Of a stretch of 64,000 nt of DNA, positions 58,481 through 64,000 are shown one piece after another. Location of the stretch: NCBI RefSeq assembly GCF_018687715.1, contig NC_056765.1, positions 14,996,501 through 15,060,500 on the forward strand, read 5' to 3'. Every line of letters begins with the position of its first letter. Position 1 is the stretch's first letter. The notes beneath the pieces were generated by a model, which saw only the letters and a list, made by a program, of their open reading frames with translations, searched no databases and was not told the DNA's origin. The stretch comes from Carya illinoinensis. Its lineage: Eukaryota > Streptophyta > Magnoliopsida > Fagales > Juglandaceae. The position numbers and the translations under genes were made by a program.

Positions 58481-58578
58481 GTATGGATTAATTTAATTTT
58501 TAAGTTGGATTTAATTTTTGGTGCATTTGGTTTCTTCGTTGTTTTTTTTGGATTTCATGGGTTGTGTGTTTGGTTAAG
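58481..58578 (+). other. 98-bp intron-like segment between gag and protease
   Basis: Begins GTATGG after exon-like AATCACAG, has a T-rich tract (about 58527-58552) and ends TTGGTTAAG. Removing 58481-58578 (98 bp, not a multiple of three) joins the gag frame at VIT-G to [16 protein letters not shown] of the protease in the correct frame. Unspliced, the gag frame stops at 58489. In other Tekay elements I would expect gag and protease to be continuous here. Confidence 0.6.
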
Positions 58579-61500
58579 GAAGAGTCCGTTTGTATGAGTT
58601 TTATGCTTGTACTTTGTTTGATTCCGGTGCTTCACGATCGTTTGTGTCTTCCACGTTTGCACGGGTCTGTAATTTAGTCGCGGAACCATTGCCGAAGGCT
58701 ATGGTAGTGGCGCTACCCGATGGCGAGATGGTGTGGTGTTCCAAGGTTGCTTTGGGATGCCCGTTAAATTTTGAGGGAAGATTCTTGGATGCTGATTTGG
58801 TGGTGTTCAAGCTGTTGGGTTTTGATATCATCCTCGGGATGGATTGGCTATACCGATATTCTACGAGTATTAATTGCAGAAGTCGGATAATTAGCTTTCA
58901 GCTTCCAGATGGTGATTGTCTGGAATTTGCGGGGAGTAGATTAAAAGAAAAGCCAATGATTATATCGGCGATTCAGGCAAAACGAGAGATTGCATGGGGA
59001 GCGGATGCATTCTTGGTGCAGATGGTGTCCACGCCGTCTGAGAAGAAGTCTTTGGCAGACATCCCAGTTGTGGAAGAATTCCCCGATGTGTTTGTGGATG
59101 ACCTGCCCAGACTACCCCCTATTCGGGAAATGGAGTTTGTTATAGATTTGGAACCTGGAGCGGCTCCTGTGCATAAAGCTCCTTATCGCATGGCACCGGC
59201 TGAATTGAAAGAGTTGAAGACTCAGTTGCAAGAACTGGTAGAGAAGAGATTTATTCAGCCTAGTACGTCGCCGTGGGGTGCACCAGTTTTATTTGTTAAG
59301 AAGAAAGATGGAACCCTCCGTATGTGCATTGACTATCGGGAATTGAATAAGGTGACCATCAAAATAAATACCCTCTCCCGCGGATTGATGATTTGTTTGA
59401 CCAGCTTCAAGGAGCAGCCGTGTTCTCTAAGATTGATCTGAGGTCGGGATACTGCCAGCTGAGAATCAGAGACCAGGATGTGCCTAAAACTACTTTCAGG
59501 TCGAGGTATGGGCATTATGAATTTAAGGTGATGCCGTTTGGGTTAGCTAATGCCCCTGCAGCGTTCATGGATTTGATGAATCGAGTGTTTCGACCTTATC
59601 TGGATTCCTTTGTGGTAGTATTTATTGATGATATACTGATTTATTCCCGAGATGTTGAAGAGCATGTGTATCATCTTAGTCTGGTACTAGAGAGATTGAG
59701 AGAACACCAGCTATACGCCAAGCTCAGCAAGTGTGAGTTCTGGTTGGAAGAAGTTAAATTTCATGGGCATGTAATTTCCCGGGGCGGAGTGGCAGTTGAT
59801 CCTAGTAAGGTAGAAGCCATATTGCCATGGCAACGCCCGACAACAGTGCGCGAGGTCAGGAGTTTCTTGGGGCTCGCCGGATACTACCGAAGATTTGTAG
59901 AGGGTTTTGCTCGCCTATCCGGACCTCTCACAGCTTTGACTCGGAAGAATATAGAATTTGTTTGGTCAGAGAAATGTGAGAGAAGCTTCCAGGAATTGAA
60001 GAACAGGTTGACAACGGCACCAATGTTAGCGCTCCCAGAACCGCATAAGCCATTCGTAGTCTTCAGTGATGCGTCTAAGTTCGGTTTGGGTTGTGTCCTT
60101 ATGCAGGAAGGACGGGTTGTAGCCTATGCATCTCGTCAGCTAAAGGACCATGAGAAGAATTATCCGACGCACGATCTAGAATTGGCTGCGATTGTTTTTG
60201 CCCTTAAGATCTGGCGGCACTTCTTGTATGGGGAAGCTTGCGAGGTATTTACTAATCATAAGAGCTTGAAGCATTTGTTTTCCCAGAAAAATCTGAATAT
60301 GAGGCAAAGGCGTTGGCTGGAGCTAATCAGTGACTATCAGTGTGAGATCAAGTACCACCCGGGGAAGGCTAATATAGTTGCTGATGCTTTGAGCCGGAAG
60401 TCTCATTTGGAAGATGAAGCCGAGCCGTCAGAATTGGAATCGTTGCTTTGTGGGATGAGAAGGCTCCTTATAGAGAGTTCGCAGCAAGTAGAGATTTTGT
60501 CTTCAGTTCTTGATATTCGGGTAACTGATTTTGAAGAATTGAAAGCTCTCCAAAGAAAGGATCCGAAGCTGCTGAACATCAGGAAAAGAGTCCGAAAGTC
60601 TCGAGGGCCGTTGCACTATAGCATGGATAGTGATGGGATACTTCGGTTCCGAGATCGCAGAGTAGTCCCAAAGGACTCAGATTTCAAAGAACGGATCATG
60701 GCGGAAGCTCATGCGGCCCCGTATTCAGTTCATCCCGGCAGTACAAAGATGTATCGAGACTTGAAGAAAAATTACTGGTGGGATGGAATGAAGAAGGACG
60801 TTGCCTTATATGTGGAGAAATGCCACACGTGCCGTCAGGTAAAGGCCGAGCATCAGAGACCTGCAGGTATGCTCCAACCCCTCCCTATTCCTGAGTGGAA
60901 ATGGGATGATATCACGATGGACTTCGTAGTGGGTTTGCCGAGAACGCTTAGTGGGAAGAATTCTGTTTGGGTGATTGTGGACCGGTTAACGAAGAGTGCT
61001 CATTTTCTGCCTATTAATAACACCGACTCTTTGGGTAAGTTGACCCGTTTGTATGTCAAAGAGATAGTGTGACTACATGGCGTACCAAAGAGTATAGTGT
61101 CGGATCGAGACCCGAGGTTTACGTCACAGTTCTGGAAGAGTTTGCAGGCAGCTTTGGGTACTAAGTTGAAGTTCAGTACTGCTTATCACCCACAGACAGA
61201 CGGCCAGTCAGAGCGTACCATTCAGACCCTGGAAGACATGTTGCGAGCATGTGTCCTGGAATTCCAAGGGAGTTGGGAAAATCATTTGCCGCTCATTGAG
61301 TTTGCCTACAATAACAGCTTCCATGCGACCATTCAGATGGCTCCCTATGAAGCTCTTTATGGGAGAAAGTGTAGGTCGCCCTTGTGTTGGGATGAAGTTG
61401 GGGAGAGTAGGGTAATTGGACCCGAAATAATTCAAGAAATGCAAAGCCAAGTCCGGATCATCAGAGACAAAATGGCGGCAGCTCAGAGTCGCCAGAAAAG

Positions 61501-61960
61501 CTACGCTGACACCCGGAGGAGAGAGTTGTCTTTTGAAGTTGGTGATTGGGTTTACCTTAAAGTCTCTCCCACTAGAGGTGTTAAGCGTTTTGGTAAGAAG
61601 AGGAAACTAGATCCGAGGTACGTCGGCCCTTTTCAGATTCTGGAGAGAGTAGGGTCCGTCGCCTATAGAGTTGCTTTGCCAGATTATTTTTGGGATGTTC
61701 ATGATGTCTTCCACGTATCATCCCTGAAGAAGAGCTTTGGACAGCAAGAGCCACATTTCGTCGACCCAGCAGGTATTCAGATGCAACCGGATCTCACCTA
61801 TGAAGTTGTTCCGTTGCAGATCATGGATTGGAAGGAGCAACAGTTGAGGTCCAAGACGATACCGTTGGTTAAACTGGCTTGGGGAGATCCGTTAGCTCAA
61901 GACTTCTCTTGGGAGCTAGCAGCGGACATGAGGGAGCAGTACCCGTACTTGTTTAAATGA
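58579..61960 (+). pseudogene. Tekay pol: protease, RT, RNase H, integrase, chromodomain
   Basis: Protease [12 protein letters not shown] (about 58615) and [19 protein letters not shown] starts near 59170 ([38 protein letters not shown]), loses one base near 59358, and resumes through [12 protein letters not shown] and FIDDILIYS (59622). RNase H has [25 protein letters not shown] and [15 protein letters not shown] (60350). Integrase has an HHCC zinc region (HPG..., CHTCRQVK, 60730-60845), [11 protein letters not shown], a stop at 61070, [12 protein letters not shown] and the [15 protein letters not shown] catalytic Glu (61180-61220), then the [15 protein letters not shown] module. The tail from about 61800 ([19 protein letters not shown] to the YPYLF end) is a chromodomain-like region typical of chromoviruses. 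Confidence 0.94.
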
Positions 61961-62067
61961 TGAAGGTATGTATTTTAATCTTGATCTCAGTTGGTTTATG
62001 TGCGTTCATGTGGCTTGTTTAAGCTGGTGGTTGATCTTGCAAATTTCGAGGATGAAATTTGTTTTTA

Positions 62068-62081
62068 AGGAGGGGAGGATG
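62068..62081 (+). other. Polypurine tract of Tekay element
   Basis: AAGGAGGGGAGGAT with a final G directly before the right LTR; preceded by the family phrase AAATTTCGAGGATGAAATTT (62041). Confidence 0.9.
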
Positions 62082-64000
62082 TGATGACCCGTTTTTTAGG
62101 GTATTTTCGCTTAAATAATTGTTTTTATTTTAATTAATATATCAGCTATTTATTTTAATTTATTTGCGTTTTAAAATTGGTTTTTAATTTAATTTAATTT
62201 ATTTGATGTAGTGTTTTATTTCTTTTAGTTGTTTTGTGGTTTTAACCTCTTTTTGGGCGGTTTAGTTTTGTTTTCCGGATGAGGATTAGATCTCCTCTTT
62301 TCCCTACATCTCTTTTCTTTTTTCTTTTTTCCTTTCTTTTTCTTTTTCCTCTTTCTTTTTCCTTCTTCTTTTCTTTTTCCTTTCTTTTTATTTTTTCTTC
62401 TTTTTCTTTTTTCTCTCTTCTCTCTCCCCGATCGGTTCCCCCCCGAGCTCTCTCTCTCTCCTCCCTCTCCCTTACGCCGAACACCTTCTCTCTACCGGCC
62501 CACCGCCGTCCGGCCACCACTCGGCCCCCCACCGGTCCCATTCTCTTCCCCTCCCTCCGGCGCACCACCCCTCCAAAGCCCACCCCCAACCGGCCGGCCG
62601 TTTGGCCGGAAAAGCTCCAAGAAGGGCGCACGGATTTTGCTCCGATCCGCCGTCGTCGCTCCACCTCCGGCCACCACTTCTTCACCACTTCATCACCGAC
62701 TCCTTGCCGTCCTAACCCACCCATTTCCGGTCTCCAACGACCACCGGAACAGCTCCTACGAGCTTAGTTTCCGATTTGGGTTTTTCGGCCATTTTTCGAC
62801 GACTCCGCCGCCACCCACGGCCGTTCATCACTTCCAATAGCTTCACAACCATCCCTAGACCATACCCTATCAATTTCATGTCCTAGTTTGTCCCCGTTCA
62901 AAAGTGGGTTTTTCAAACCCACGGCCACAGTGAATTTTCACTGTGACGTTGCTTTTCCGCCGCCGTTTGCAACGCCACGTGTTTTCTAAAATTACCATAT
63001 AGCGCTGTAAGTATTTTCCAAACCCTATTTTCAGATTTAAATATATATTTCTCATTCAATTTATTTTATCTGTTGGTTGGTTGATTCCGGACTGAGTCCG
63101 AGGAGTTTCGGGGGTCGGATGGATGGAGGACGGAATTGTCTGTTTAATTGTTTTATGTTGTTTGATTATTTTATTATGCATTGTTATGGCATTGCATGGT
63201 GCATGCACGTGTGTTTGTGGAATTGTGTGAAAAGCCTGTGTTTTGGCGTGAGTGGTTTTACGGGTGCGTGTGTATCACGACCCCAAGCCGGGATGGGGTA
63301 TTATCCCGGTGGAGCTCCTCTGGTCACTCGGGAGCGGAATAAACTGAGTGATGTCCCCTGAGTTGTCGCTAGACGACGGGAGCGGGGGCTAGGGGTTGCT
63401 TGGCTACGAACGCGCCGGGCGCGGAACCGGGCATCGCCCTACGCACCGACTCCGTGGCCCTTTGCTGGTGAGGGCTAGAGGATGCTTGGCTACGCACGCG
63501 CGGGGCGCGGAACTGGGCATCGCTTGTTAGGTGTCACACGCGCGGTGGTACTCTGCGGTGTGGCACTGGAGCCAGGGTGTGCGGATGACCCCTAGGGGAG
63601 GTCATGGTGCACGCGGTTAAAATTTGGATAATGGTTTGAGAGGCCAAATGGGACTTTTGGCATGGTATTGGGCCAAATGGACTTTTGGCGAGATATTGGG
63701 CCAAATGTGACTTTTGGCGTGTTAGTTAGAAAGGTTGTGTGTTTTTGGGCCAAATGGGTTTTTGGCGTGTGTGGAAAACGGGTGTTTTATGGGCTGTGTG
63801 CATTGGGCATGTTTCATGCATCTTGTTTGGGTTTTATGTGTTTTTATCTGGTAGTGTTTGGGTTTTACTTACCTGCGGTACCATTCTTGGTTCCGTAGCT
63901 TTTGGTGCAGAGTTAGAGGACGAAGAGGAGGAGGCTGAGCCCGAGGATGCGGCTCCGCCGGGCTGCTGATGCTATATTTTATATTTGTTTAAAACTGTAT
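62082..64000 (+). repeat. 3' LTR of Tekay element, incomplete at window end
   Basis: Same sequence as 54805 onward, to the equivalent of about 56716; roughly 220 bp of the LTR lie outside the window. It has an extra CCGCCGTCCGGCCA-type segment near 62505 relative to the left copy. The remaining differences are mostly transitions. Confidence 0.95.

Larger units (their letters stand above)
54805..64000 (+). mobile_element. Tekay/Del-type Ty3/gypsy chromovirus, right LTR cut by window
   Basis: Left LTR 54805-56936, PBS 56939-56950, gag 57217-58480, intron-like segment 58481-58578, pol 58579-61960, polypurine tract about 62068-62081, and right LTR from 62082 to the window end. The preceding 5 bp TTTTG are the candidate TSD. 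By eye the two LTRs differ at roughly 30 places plus a 14-bp-class indel near 62505 over about 1.9 kb, so the insertion is fairly young. Only three coding lesions are seen: a stop at 57853, a one-base loss near 59358 and a stop at 61070. Confidence 0.96.

Overview
This window looks like repeat-dense nuclear DNA from a flowering plant, probably a eudicot. The evidence is the combination of a TNP2-type CACTA transposon, plant L1-type LINEs with a C-terminal RNase H, Ty3/gypsy elements of CRM, Tekay and Athila type, a FAR1/FRS relative, and one plant alpha/beta-hydrolase fragment with introns. I see no bacterial-style operons, rRNA, tRNA or CRISPR. I found no intact host gene: nearly everything recognisable is a mobile element or a broken gene.

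Layout. (1) 1-10303: an autonomous-type CACTA (En/Spm) element entering from the left edge, with subterminal repeats built on ACGTTCGAACGT, a decayed TNP2 transposase (4093-7749), a six-exon second gene (7852-9530) and a right terminus ending in TGTAGTG. (2) 10304-22130: a nested stack. A FAR1/FRS-like gene on the minus strand is split in two (11589-12180 and 21735-22130) by a 5'-truncated LINE (12181-21735). That LINE is itself split by a CRM-like gypsy element (13714-19262, complete LTRs, PBS and near-identical 5-bp TSD). The far end of the FAR1 piece abuts an Athila-type LTR remnant that ends at 11588. (3) 23750-26183: a minus-strand solo LTR with TSD TGTTT. (4) 26540-34632: a full-length minus-strand LINE with a 17-bp TSD and both ORFs, interrupted by a minus-strand solo LTR (29154-31544, TSD ATAAT). 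(5) 35053-35596: three exons of an ABHD17-like hydrolase pseudogene, with a solo LTR (35890-38231, TSD ATTTA) in its following intron. (6) 38237-47086: mostly unassigned sequence, with a probable CACTA-type MITE remnant, a solo LTR (40100-41368, TSD TGGTC), a Tat-like LTR plus PBS remnant, and a long LTR-like block. (7) 47087-53146: an internally deleted Athila-type element whose two LTRs are in inverted orientation. (8) 53148-54804: an inverted, incomplete LTR related to Tekay. (9) 54805-64000: a nearly complete Tekay-type element with two 2.1-kb-class LTRs, the right one running off the window.

The insertion order can be read from the nesting: host DNA and the FAR1-like gene first, then LINEs, then the LTR elements, with the Tekay element apparently among the youngest. 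Its LTRs differ by roughly 30 positions over about 1.9 kb by eye, and its coding region has only three lesions.

The most interesting signals are a 98-bp GT-AG intron-like segment between gag and protease of the Tekay element whose removal restores the frame, a splice-site and sequence block conserved inside several different LTRs, the inverted-LTR Athila with an in-frame protease-integrase fusion, a FAR1 gene dissected by nested insertions, and an ABHD17 pseudogene that lost its catalytic serine. I found no convincing entirely new system. All coordinates, motifs and exon edges were read by eye without alignment software.
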